Source: Cohnella lubricantis
GTDB lineage: Bacteria > Bacillota > Bacilli > Paenibacillales > Paenibacillaceae
Direction: 5' to 3'
Length of the DNA stretch: 64,000 nt
NCBI RefSeq assembly: GCF_014212015.1
Contig: NZ_JACJVN010000027.1
Location: 37,359 to 101,358, forward strand
In this document: positions 23,347-31,475 of the stretch, piece after piece
Numbering within the stretch: the first letter of the stretch is position 1
Layout: each line of letters begins with the position of its first letter
The notes under the pieces: generated by a model
Told to the model about the DNA's origin: nothing
Database searches by the model: none
The model's input: only the letters and a program-made list of their open reading frames with translations
Translations under genes and position numbers: made by a program

Positions 23347-25629
23347 ATGGCGGGGAAGAGAAGAACGGGGACGTCGGGCTCCGTATCGATCTACTTCATT
23401 GCGACGACGGCGGCGTTCGTTCTGCTGACTGGCTTGCTGATCGACTTCTCGAGGATTGCGGCCTTCCGCAAGCAGGCGGAATTGGCAGTCAAAGCCGGCT
23501 CCCGTTCCGTGTTGTCTGCTTTCGAGCCTTCCTTGTATGCGAGCTATGGCCTATTCGCACGAGGCGGCAATCCTGCAGACGAGCTGTTCCGCGAGACGCT
23601 GGAGGGGAATATCGAGCCTTCGGACGAAGGCGCTTGGCCGCTTCTCGATGTCCAGTGGAGCGAGAATTCAGGCGTGATCGAGAGCCGCCCGCTGGCAACG
23701 CACGATGTCTTCAAACGGGAAGTGCTGGAGGAGATGAAGTACAAAGCGCCGATCGATCTGACAATCGAGCTCGCGGCCCGATTTAGGGGCGTTGCCCCTG
23801 CGCTTAAGGAGGCGAAAGCCTCCGTCGATGTGCTGGAGCGAATGAGGGCGGCTTATGACAAGCGGGAAGCTTCATTGGATAAGGCGTTGGATCGGCAGTC
23901 GGAGGCTGGCCTGCGGCAGGCTAAAGCGATTGCAGAGCTGGCGCAGAGCTCGACTGGCACGATGTCGGGAGCCAAAGGGGCGGGAAGCGCGAGCGGGATC
24001 GCGGACGTTGCGCTGATGTACGACGATTACGTGCAGAAGCGGGAAGCTGATAAGCGAAGGGCGGATGCGTATCGGCAAGCGTTCGACGCTTGGCAGCAGA
24101 GGAAGCTAGCAGCGGAACAGAGCGGAGAACAGTTCGAGGAAGAGCCTCCTACGGGCGGCGAACCGCTATATGCGGAGCAGACAGCCGCATATGAGCAGTC
24201 GGTTGTGCGGATCGCGAATACGCTGCAAGAGCAAGCGAGCCAAGCGCAATCCATCGCGAATGAGGAGCTGGCGAAGGCTATTCAAGCCCTGGCGGAAGCG
24301 CAAGAGGCCAACGAGGAGATACTTCGAATCGCTGAAGAAGCCGAGAACATGAACGTCGACGCCGGGGGCTTCGACGACGGGGTTGATGCCGACGCTTCGA
24401 TTGGTGAAGATCAGTCCCGATCGATTCAGGAGATACGGCAGTCGGTGAAGGAGCTGGCGCTCGATGAATCTTTCTTTGACCAGTATGAAGAGGAGCTGAA
24501 CAGCCAGCGGAGCGAAGGGGACGAGAAGACGTCGGCCGCATCCCGGTTGGCCGCGATGTTCCGCGCGGTTCCCGGTTCCGCTGGACAGGGGGGCGCGCTG
24601 AGGAGCGCCGCGGGGCAGCTTCAGTCTTCGGAAGAGGAATACCGAGACCGTTATGGCAGCGTTGCCGGATCGGTGCTCCAAGCGAGGAAGGATTCATTCG
24701 AGACGCATCGTTCAGGGGATGAACAGCGCAAGCAGCTGGAGAACGAGGCGGAGAAGAAGTGGGATGACGCAGTGTCTTGGCTTGGGGCTTTGAAGAGCAA
24801 TTCGAGCTCGGAGGACGAAGAGGCGAAGCAGGCTTATGAGCGGCTCCATAAACTTGCACTTGACAATATGAAGTGGAACGAAGCGGAAGAGGAAGCATTG
24901 GAGTCTAGCGGCGAAGCGGCGGCTCCCGACAAAGGAAGAGACGAAGCGCTGGCCGATTCCGACGGCTTGCTGGATGCCCTCGGCGAGGCGGCAGCTGGCA
25001 GCAGAGATTCGCTCTACGCCGCTGAATACGCGGCTGAGCGGTTCACCTATGCCGACCCTTCTGCCGTACGCTCTCTGCTGAGAGGAGAGGGAGAGATCCC
25101 TGCAGCGAATCAGCAATTGGAATATGTGCTATACGGAATCGGCAACGCCTCGGGCAATATTGCCGCCGCATATGGCGAGATCTTCGCTGTTCGGCTCGCG
25201 ATTCGTACGATGGAAGGGCTGATCGAGTGCAGAGCCTATGGACACCCCCTTGTCATTCTGGCAGCTGCGCTTGTCTATGCGATTGAGCATGCGATAGCGG
25301 ATATGAACCAACTGGTGAACGAAGGGAAAATCGAATTATCTAAGTACGCGAAGGTAGACACCTATTATCTCGATTACTTGCGTATCTTCCTTCTTCTGCA
25401 CGGCGATTCGGCGAGCGGGACAGCTCGAAGCATTGCCGTTATAGAGGCGGCGACGGGAATTGATCTCACGCGCGCCTATACGTATGTCAGCGGCGAAGCG
25501 ACGGCGTCTCTTAAGCTTTGGTTCTTCCCCGGATTAACCAGGCTCCTTGGACGAACCGGCAACTGGGGGGGTGTCGTCAAGGACGGTCGATATGAAGCAG
25601 TTTACCAAGCGGATGATTCGTATCTGTGA
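23347..25629 (+). CDS. Large Tad-locus membrane protein with long coiled coil (TadG/DUF5702-like)
   Basis: The 760-residue protein has one N-terminal helix at ~13-33 (VSIYFIATTAAFVLLTGLLI), followed by RIAAFRKQAELAVKAGSRSVLSAF, the arrangement seen in TadG-like and DUF5702 proteins of Gram-positive Tad loci. Residues ~150-560 are very rich in Glu/Ala/Gln/Lys and predict long coiled coils. The last ~190 residues are more hydrophobic (EGLIECRAYGHPLVILAAALVYAIEHA), resembling a conserved C-terminal domain. It may span the thick cell wall and anchor or guide the pilus (inference). AAGGAGGAAG precedes the ATG. It overlaps the next gene by 38 bases. Confidence 0.72.
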   Translation: MAGKRRTGTSGSVSIYFIATTAAFVLLTGLLIDFSRIAAFRKQAELAVKAGSRSVLSAFEPSLYASYGLFARGGNPADELFRETLEGNIEPSDEGAWPLLDVQWSENSGVIESRPLATHDVFKREVLEEMKYKAPIDLTIELAARFRGVAPALKEAKASVDVLERMRAAYDKREASLDKALDRQSEAGLRQAKAIAELAQSSTGTMSGAKGAGSASGIADVALMYDDYVQKREADKRRADAYRQAFDAWQQRKLAAEQSGEQFEEEPPTGGEPLYAEQTAAYEQSVVRIANTLQEQASQAQSIANEELAKAIQALAEAQEANEEILRIAEEAENMNVDAGGFDDGVDADASIGEDQSRSIQEIRQSVKELALDESFFDQYEEELNSQRSEGDEKTSAASRLAAMFRAVPGSAGQGGALRSAAGQLQSSEEEYRDRYGSVAGSVLQARKDSFETHRSGDEQRKQLENEAEKKWDDAVSWLGALKSNSSSEDEEAKQAYERLHKLALDNMKWNEAEEEALESSGEAAAPDKGRDEALADSDGLLDALGEAAAGSRDSLYAAEYAAERFTYADPSAVRSLLRGEGEIPAANQQLEYVLYGIGNASGNIAAAYGEIFAVRLAIRTMEGLIECRAYGHPLVILAAALVYAIEHAIADMNQLVNEGKIELSKYAKVDTYYLDYLRIFLLLHGDSASGTARSIAVIEAATGIDLTRAYTYVSGEATASLKLWFFPGLTRLLGRTGNWGGVVKDGRYEAVYQADDSYL

Positions 25630-26527
25630 AGGCAGAGAGGGATCGATGTCGCTGGAAGCGGCTCTGGTCATGCCAATCTTCCTGCTGGCGATTCTGTTCC
25701 TCATCTTCCAAATCCAAGTGTCGGTCGCTTCCATGGCGCTTCATGGCGCTCTAACGCAGACGGTACGCCAAGCGGCGTCGCAATGGTACCCGGTATCTCT
25801 GGGGCTTGAATCCGTTAGCGGCTCCAAGGTCTATGAGACAACCAAGCAATGGGATGACAAGGTGGCTGATGTCGGACAGGCGCTCTCGAATTACGATTCT
25901 CTCCTTCCTTCGCCTATTGGGGATTGGGCTAAGGAAGCGGCGGACGGCACCTGGTCGCTTGAGCAGACGGCTGCCCGGGAGATCTTCGCTCAATATCTGC
26001 ATCGGTACATAGATGAGCGCGTGCTGAGTGAAGCGGGCATCTCCGTCATTTCCGTGACGCTTCCGGAGGAGAACGACAGAAGCCGAGCTTTCCTGACGGT
26101 TAAGGCGGAGTATCGCTTACCGATGCGAATGCCATTCGCAGGCACGCGGTTGGTACTGGAGGAATCGGCGAGAGAAAGAGTGTGGATCAGCGGCTTGCCA
26201 TCCGAATCGAAGCTGGATGAAGGAGAAGTTGATGGAGGAGTTCTGTCCTTCGTCTCGATCTCCCCGAACCCGGCCATGAGAGGACGCAAAGTAACGCTTA
26301 CGCTGAAGGCGAAGCCGGGGGAAGCTGTCGATCTGTCGGTCGTGTACAAGAGCGGGCGCAGCCAGGCGAAGCATCTGGGATCAGCCGTTGCGGATAGCGC
26401 CGGGCTAGTCAGCTGGACTTGGCATGTGTCCGGCAACACGACGCCCGGAACATGGGATTGGGAAGCGAGAGCGGCAAGCGGCGCAGAGTTGAAGCAGACG
26501 TTCGAGGTGGCGGCTCCGGGGAAATGA
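25592..26527 (+). CDS. TadE-like pseudopilin with C-terminal Ig-like domain
   Basis: This is a 311-residue protein. After a basic leader there is a candidate cleavage site at G17 (S-M-S-L-E22, Glu at +5) and a helix at ~22-43 (ALVMPIFLLAILFLIFQIQV). A middle domain follows. Residues ~220-310 look like a bacterial Ig-like/beta-sandwich domain: VSISPNPAMRGRKVTLTLKA, then a YKSG...AD..G.VSWTWxV..NTTPGTW pattern. It is a plausible surface-exposed minor pilin or tip adhesin. The ATG at 25592 (MKQFTK) has AAGGA eight bases upstream and lies within the end of the previous gene; the earlier in-frame start at 25547 is rejected. Confidence 0.75.
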   Translation: MKQFTKRMIRICEGREGSMSLEAALVMPIFLLAILFLIFQIQVSVASMALHGALTQTVRQAASQWYPVSLGLESVSGSKVYETTKQWDDKVADVGQALSNYDSLLPSPIGDWAKEAADGTWSLEQTAAREIFAQYLHRYIDERVLSEAGISVISVTLPEENDRSRAFLTVKAEYRLPMRMPFAGTRLVLEESARERVWISGLPSESKLDEGEVDGGVLSFVSISPNPAMRGRKVTLTLKAKPGEAVDLSVVYKSGRSQAKHLGSAVADSAGLVSWTWHVSGNTTPGTWDWEARAASGAELKQTFEVAAPGK

Positions 26528-27075
26528 AGCGCAATTATGCCGCTGGTCTTGCAATGACGACTGCTCGAATGAGAGGGGGAGCCGCTTTGAATGAGACGGT
26601 ATGGGCCGCTGTCGCACTATTGCTCGGCATCGCGTTGTGGACAGATGTTCGCAGGATGGAGATTCCTAACGGGTTGACCGTAACCTTCGCGGCAGCAGGC
26701 TTAGCCTACCATGGCGTTGCTGGCGGGATCGAGGGATTGGGACACGCCGGGCTGGGCGCCGCCGCCGGTCTGCTCCCGCTCCTGATCATGTATGGGCTCA
26801 GAGGCATCGGAGGAGGAGACGTTAAGTGGTTCGCAGCGTTCGGCGCATGGGCGGGAGCGAATGCCGCGTGGCAATTGGTCGTGCTCTCGATCTTGTACGC
26901 AGGCGGGATTGCCGTTCTATTGCTCGTGTTAAAGCTCCCGGGACTTCGGCGAATCGGAGCAGGTATCGGGCGGCTATGGAGCCAGCCATCATCGGGACGA
27001 TTCCGCGGGACGATGGCATTTCCCTTCATGCTGGCGGTCGCTCCGGCTCTTGTCACGCTGGGAGTCAATTCGTAA
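26524..27075 (+). CDS. A24-family prepilin peptidase (TadV/CpaA-like)
   Basis: The 183-residue membrane aspartyl protease cleaves the leader of the Flp pilin and probably of both TadE-like proteins. The two catalytic aspartates are D41 in LWTDVRRMEIPN and D99 in the GxGD-type motif GIGGGDVKW. Six hydrophobic segments are visible, and the N-terminal methylase domain of bifunctional PilD is absent, as in CpaA. The ATG at 26524 overlaps the preceding stop (ATGA), which sets the start. It follows directly in the operon. Confidence 0.9.
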   Translation: MKRNYAAGLAMTTARMRGGAALNETVWAAVALLLGIALWTDVRRMEIPNGLTVTFAAAGLAYHGVAGGIEGLGHAGLGAAAGLLPLLIMYGLRGIGGGDVKWFAAFGAWAGANAAWQLVVLSILYAGGIAVLLLVLKLPGLRRIGAGIGRLWSQPSSGRFRGTMAFPFMLAVAPALVTLGVNS

Positions 27076-27096
27076 GAGAGGAAGGAGAGCAGCGAA

Positions 27097-28809
27097 GTGG
27101 ACGGATACAAAGTCAGATTCGAGCATGGCCGCGGCCACCGTATGGTGCTTGAAGGGGAGCCTCCAATCGGCAGCGGCGAGATAGATGCGATTCAATACCA
27201 AATGCTGAGGAATTGTGACATTACAGGATTACTGACGCTGGAGACGGAAGAGATGGACGGCTCCGCCAGTCTCCGCTACTCGTTGTCGGGCCGCCGAATG
27301 CTGTCCCATGCGCTTCGTTCCATCCGGTGGTCGATGGCAGACGCGCTGACGGCTCTATGTCGCTTGGCGGACGTGATGGAGATGGGCCGGGAGTATATGC
27401 TGGATTTGGAGCGCTACATCTTGGACGACGATTATATATTCGTTGGCGAAGGCTGGCATGATCTGGCCTTTACGTACTTGCCATTATGGAGGCAGACGGC
27501 CTCGGCATCTGTCGCATCGGGAATCGAGAAGCTGATCGTCCGTTGGATGATGAATGTCGATACGCCGGATGGCATAGCGATGCAGCAACTGCTTCGTTTA
27601 GCTTCATCGCCGGATTTCTCGCCGGCGAAGCTTCGTGAATATGCGCGTCAATATTTAACGGGGACAGTGTTCTCCAGCAGGACGGATTCGCAGAGCGGCA
27701 GGACTGGCGAACCCGCCGGGACAACACAGGCTGCAGCCGGCGTTCATGCCGGCCCTCTCGCGCCCAAGCGGGAAGAAGCATTTAGTCCGGCTCCTTCAGC
27801 GCCGGAATGGGAGGCGGGAGAGCTAGCTGCATCCCGTGAGAGAAGCGGAATATCCGAGACGCGTGAATCCAAATCTTCTTGGTCCTTCGGCCTCCGGGGG
27901 CATGGGGGAGAGCAAGCTTCGCAGGGACTATCGGGGTGGTTGGGAGAAGAACGGTTATGGGATGGCGAGGAAGATAAGACCGGGAGCTCCGTCACCTCTT
28001 CTGAAGCGTCCTCCCGCCGGCGCATATGGCTGCTTGCCGGCGCAGCAGCCATGACGGCTGCCGTATGGCGATTCGCCTATTTGCCTCATCCTAGCTCGAG
28101 AGGTCTTCTGCTGAGCTTCGGTCTAACGTTTCTTGCCGCTGGAGCCTGTTTTCTGCTCTGGGATGGGAAGTTAGCGAGGAAGGATCGGAGCTTTCGACGT
28201 CAGACCGGGCAATCCTCCTCAGCAATAGATGACAAGCCGCAATGGCCGCAACAGTCTAAGCCGGATCCAGACGAAGAAGCCAGAGCTGAGACGGCATCTG
28301 CTGCTATTCCGGAGCTTGCATCACCAGAGCGGCGTCCGAGACGGTTCGGCGGCGGACCCGCCTCGCCATCTGCTGCTTGGCAATCCTCGCTGGTATACGA
28401 TCGCACGGAGCCGAGAGATGACGAACCGGAAGCGGGGACGAGCTGGCTTGATGCCAGCATGAACGGGACTAGGCTGCTCAGCGGAGCGGAAGAGACGGCT
28501 ACTCCGCAGCGCCGCTATTACTTGGAATGGGACTCCGAAGGAGGCAAACGGCGAATTCCTCTTACTGGCGTCTCTTTGGTAATCGGCCGCTCACCTGAGG
28601 CTGCTCAGCATATCGACGACACGGAAGGCGTCTCCAGGGCTCATCTGGAGATTCTATCCGGAGATGCCGCATGGCAAGCCAGGGATCTTGGTTCTCGCAA
28701 CGGGAGTTGGCTGAACGGCGTGCCGATGGCCCCCTACGAGATTTATCCGCTGAACAAAGGAGATAGCATTCAGGTCGCCTCGTCTTTGTATCGTTACGGA
28801 GAGGCATGA
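27097..28809 (+). CDS. FHA-domain membrane protein with N-terminal DUF6382-like domain
   Basis: A 570-residue protein closing the Tad operon. Residues ~1-180 resemble DUF6382 (IQYQMLRNCDITGLL, a domain typical of Firmicute FHA proteins). A long Ser/Glu/Pro-rich linker follows, then two membrane helices at ~309-350 and a second polar linker. The C-terminal FHA domain (~472-568) has the phosphothreonine-binding pattern VIGRSP...GVSRAHLEI...DLGSRNGSWLNG. It would read Ser/Thr phosphorylation and so could link a Hanks-type kinase to pilus control (inference). The GTG at 27097 lies after GAAGGAGAG, 21 bases past the peptidase stop. Confidence 0.85.
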   Translation: MDGYKVRFEHGRGHRMVLEGEPPIGSGEIDAIQYQMLRNCDITGLLTLETEEMDGSASLRYSLSGRRMLSHALRSIRWSMADALTALCRLADVMEMGREYMLDLERYILDDDYIFVGEGWHDLAFTYLPLWRQTASASVASGIEKLIVRWMMNVDTPDGIAMQQLLRLASSPDFSPAKLREYARQYLTGTVFSSRTDSQSGRTGEPAGTTQAAAGVHAGPLAPKREEAFSPAPSAPEWEAGELAASRERSGISETRESKSSWSFGLRGHGGEQASQGLSGWLGEERLWDGEEDKTGSSVTSSEASSRRRIWLLAGAAAMTAAVWRFAYLPHPSSRGLLLSFGLTFLAAGACFLLWDGKLARKDRSFRRQTGQSSSAIDDKPQWPQQSKPDPDEEARAETASAAIPELASPERRPRRFGGGPASPSAAWQSSLVYDRTEPRDDEPEAGTSWLDASMNGTRLLSGAEETATPQRRYYLEWDSEGGKRRIPLTGVSLVIGRSPEAAQHIDDTEGVSRAHLEILSGDAAWQARDLGSRNGSWLNGVPMAPYEIYPLNKGDSIQVASSLYRYGEA

Positions 28810-28897
28810 ACAACAGCACGGGGAACCGTAGAATGCACTTACGATCTACGCATTTGTTGAGAAAATGTTTGATTCTTAATAACGACAGCCAATAGAA

Positions 28898-28940
28898 CGA
28901 GCAGAGGACTTCCGGTAATCGAACGGAAGTCCTCTGCTCG
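28898..28940. terminator. Long perfect hairpin between convergent Tad operon and epimerase gene
   Basis: Perfect 17-base arms (28898-28914 and 28924-28940, reading CGAGCAGAGGACTTCCG) surround a 9-base loop. There is no strong T-run on either strand. It probably ends both converging transcripts. Confidence 0.7.
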
Positions 28941-28955
28941 GTTGCAGCAATATGC

Positions 28956-30302
28956 TTATTTGGTCAAATCACGCAAAGCGTCCTCCAGGCGAGAGAACGC
29001 GAAGGTATAACCATTCTCGAGCGCCCTTCGCGGATAGGCGTGCTGGCCGGTCAGCAGCAGAACGGACTGTTCGCCCAGCACGCGGCGAAGAAGCCGTTCC
29101 GGGACGTGCAGCCAATGTCCGCGGCGCATTACTCTCCCAAGTGTCCGGCCGAATTGGTCGTTGTTGACCGGATCAGGCGCAACGGCATTGAGCGGTCCGG
29201 ATACGTGCGGGTGGTCCAAGCTGAATAGAAGGAGTCCGATCATATCCTGCAGATGAATCCAGGGGAAGCCTTGCGTTCCTTTGCCCATGCGGCCCCCTAT
29301 GAAGAACCTGTAAGGGAGACGAAGGAGCGGGAATGAGCCGCCTTCGCGACCAAGCACCAAGCTGATTCTTAGCTTCACTTTGCGCTCGATCGGAATCTGG
29401 TCAATGGCTTCCTCCCAAGCGACGACGACGCGTCCGAGGAAATCCTCGGGGCTCGCAGGGGAATCCTCGTCGAACCAGCCATAGTCCAGCGACGAAGTGA
29501 TGGCGGCCTGACTGTCTGCGCCGCGGGCGCCCAAGTCCGACGGGCGATCTGGATCGCCGTCATGATCCTCCGTTGCTTCATACGCTGGATCCGATCCGGC
29601 GGCTTGTTCGAATCCATCATCTCGATCGGATTCGCCGCCCTCGCGAACAGCCATTCTCATCTGCTGAAGCAATTCGTTCACGTCGTCGGAGGAATCCTCT
29701 TCGATGCCAATGAACGCCGCTTCGTTCTCCTGAACGAAGGACTGTCGCTGGCCGCTCCGGCTTGAACGAGGCGGAAGCGGCGCATCCGGCCCGGTCGACT
29801 CTCCCGCGGAGAACCCGCGGATACCGGCGACATTCGCCGTGACGGCTTCTTCGTTCCGATACTGATCCAGCAGATCGGCGGCAGCTTTGACCCGCGAAGC
29901 CGGACGCTTCTTCTTCTTTCTCTTCTTCAGAATGGGAGAGTGGGAATGCCCGTACAGCGAGATGCCGGAAGCGTTCACGAGCGCCTTCGGCGGCGTCTCC
30001 ATACGCCTCACGATGTCCGCCAGATGCAAGGCCGTCTGTGTTCGCGAGACGAGAATGCGACGCTTGGCCTCATCGCTCCAGCGCTTGCTGATCGTCTCGC
30101 CCGAGAGGCTGACGATCGCGTCGACGCCGCTCCAGCGGTCCGGGTTCGCCGACCATTCTTCCCATGTGACATAGAGAAAGCCCGCAGCCGGAGCCGCAGG
30201 CAGTTGGCGCGTGACGATGATGACTTCATCTCCGCGGTCCAGCAGGGCTTGCGAGAGCGCCGTTCCGATAAAGCCCGTTCCCCCGCATATCATTACGCGC
30301 AT
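28956..30302 (-). CDS. TIGR01777/SDR39U1-type NAD(P)-dependent epimerase with a large insertion
   Basis: The 448-residue protein has the extended-SDR dinucleotide motif ICGGTGFIGTAL at ~5-16 and the family signature SLSGETISKRW at ~65-75. The active-site region ASGISLYG ends at residue 118. The C-terminal half is typical (WEEAIDQIP, RISLVLGREGG, FPWIHLQDMIGLL, HVPERLLRRVLGE). Family members are ~300 residues long. Here residues ~119-280 are a hydrophilic insertion with a Lys/Arg cluster (LKKRKKKKRP) and an acidic low-complexity stretch, placed directly after the YG of the catalytic loop. The function of the family is unknown. Reading frame and codon style continue through the insertion, so no frameshift is apparent. 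Confidence 0.85.
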   Translation of the reverse strand: MRVMICGGTGFIGTALSQALLDRGDEVIIVTRQLPAAPAAGFLYVTWEEWSANPDRWSGVDAIVSLSGETISKRWSDEAKRRILVSRTQTALHLADIVRRMETPPKALVNASGISLYGHSHSPILKKRKKKKRPASRVKAAADLLDQYRNEEAVTANVAGIRGFSAGESTGPDAPLPPRSSRSGQRQSFVQENEAAFIGIEEDSSDDVNELLQQMRMAVREGGESDRDDGFEQAAGSDPAYEATEDHDGDPDRPSDLGARGADSQAAITSSLDYGWFDEDSPASPEDFLGRVVVAWEEAIDQIPIERKVKLRISLVLGREGGSFPLLRLPYRFFIGGRMGKGTQGFPWIHLQDMIGLLLFSLDHPHVSGPLNAVAPDPVNNDQFGRTLGRVMRRGHWLHVPERLLRRVLGEQSVLLLTGQHAYPRRALENGYTFAFSRLEDALRDLTK

Positions 30303-30324
30303 CTGAATTCATCCTTTGTCTGCA

Positions 30325-30765
30325 TTATTGCTTGTCGATGCTTACAATCGTCCGCTGTATCAACTCTTGGCCGTCGGCTTCCAGAGCGGACTCTTTGTAC
30401 TGGAACGTGACGGTGATTCCCGCATCCCAGTCCGAGATTTGTTCCGATACGCTGGAATCAATCTGGAAAGCCGTCGGCTCCCCGCCAAATTCGATCTCGA
30501 TCGAATGATTATCGATCTGCCCGTTATAAGTGCCCGTTCCTTCCTGAACGGCCTCTGCCTCGGTTTCCGCGTCTGCGGACGCAGAAGCGGAAGGGGAAGG
30601 AGATGCTTCATTCGCATCCTGCGATGCGGAAGCGGATGAAGCAGCCGGCGCGCTTGCGCTCGGACTGACAGCTGCGGGCTCATTATTGTTGCTGCAAGCC
30701 GTGCCCATTAGAAGCAAAGATAAGACGGCGACGGTACAGGCGGTTTGTTTGCCAAAGCGATTCAT
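30325..30765 (-). CDS. Small lipoprotein, function unknown
   Basis: This 146-residue exported lipoprotein has a signal peptide ending in the lipobox MGTAC (Cys24). A ~45-residue low-complexity tether of Ser/Ala/Pro follows, then a compact domain of ~70 residues starting GTGTYNGQIDNHSIEIEF and ending ALEADGQELIQRTIVSIDKQ. That domain could be a small beta fold. The ATG at 30765 follows GGAGGTG at five bases. It is separated by only 22 bases from the epimerase gene downstream on the same strand, so they may be cotranscribed. No family recognised. Confidence 0.75.
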   Translation of the reverse strand: MNRFGKQTACTVAVLSLLLMGTACSNNNEPAAVSPSASAPAASSASASQDANEASPSPSASASADAETEAEAVQEGTGTYNGQIDNHSIEIEFGGEPTAFQIDSSVSEQISDWDAGITVTFQYKESALEADGQELIQRTIVSIDKQ

Positions 30766-30899
30766 GGTAGCACCTCCAGAGATTGTCCAAAAAAGCCTTG
30801 CTGTGAAAGTAGTCTCAAGAGGTTAGACGGTTCGCGCGCTCAAAGGTTTCGTTTTTCGCTATTGCGAATCTGCCGCCAGGCAGCGGTTAGACGCCGCAA

Positions 30900-31337
30900 T
30901 TAGCCGAGCAGATGGCGGTACGGCGCGTAATCGATCTGGTTCTTCTCCAGGAAATTGATCAAGAAGGTGTGATCGCGCTTCGGGGTCGCGAGTATGTAGC
31001 CTTCAATGCAATGCGCTTCCGTCACTTCGGCCGCGCCGCTCTCAACGGCCAGCTGCCCAATGCGCGCAGCGATCGAATGCTTAGCGATATCGCGGAACGC
31101 GCCGGGAACGGGCGAAGTCAGCTTGTCGAGCAGCGCCTTGGACTGCTCGGTCCACAGCGGACGGCTCCGTTCGACCCAATAATTCTGCCAATCCAGCTTG
31201 GACTTGCCGTCCTCCTTCTTCGGCAGCACCTTCAGGAACTTGCGGAACATGAAGAAGCCGCCGATGCTGACGAAGACGACGAGCACGACCGTCCAGAACG
31301 CGATAAAGTACAGAAACCATTCCGGCGTGGAATTCAT
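30900..31337 (-). CDS. DUF2621-like membrane protein (YneK-like)
   Basis: This 145-residue protein has one N-terminal membrane helix (FLYFIAFWTVVLVVFVSIGG, residues ~9-28) and a soluble domain with SKLDWQNYWVERSRPLW and CIEGYILATPKRDHTFL. This fits the Firmicute DUF2621 family, whose role is unknown. The ATG at 31337 (MNSTPEW) is preferred over the GTG twelve bases earlier because GAGGTGAT then lies at normal spacing. It is divergent from the endonuclease gene, and a 134-base gap without features follows it. Confidence 0.7.
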   Translation of the reverse strand: MNSTPEWFLYFIAFWTVVLVVFVSIGGFFMFRKFLKVLPKKEDGKSKLDWQNYWVERSRPLWTEQSKALLDKLTSPVPGAFRDIAKHSIAARIGQLAVESGAAEVTEAHCIEGYILATPKRDHTFLINFLEKNQIDYAPYRHLLG

Positions 31338-31475
31338 GCCAATGATCACCTCATCTTGAAATTATAGCTGATTTCTAGATTTATTTCGACGTTCGCGCTA
31401 CAATAAGGTTTGACCCAAAACGGACATGCCCCGCTCCCGGCGGGACATAGGCGCGGACCAGAGAGGAGTAACGCT

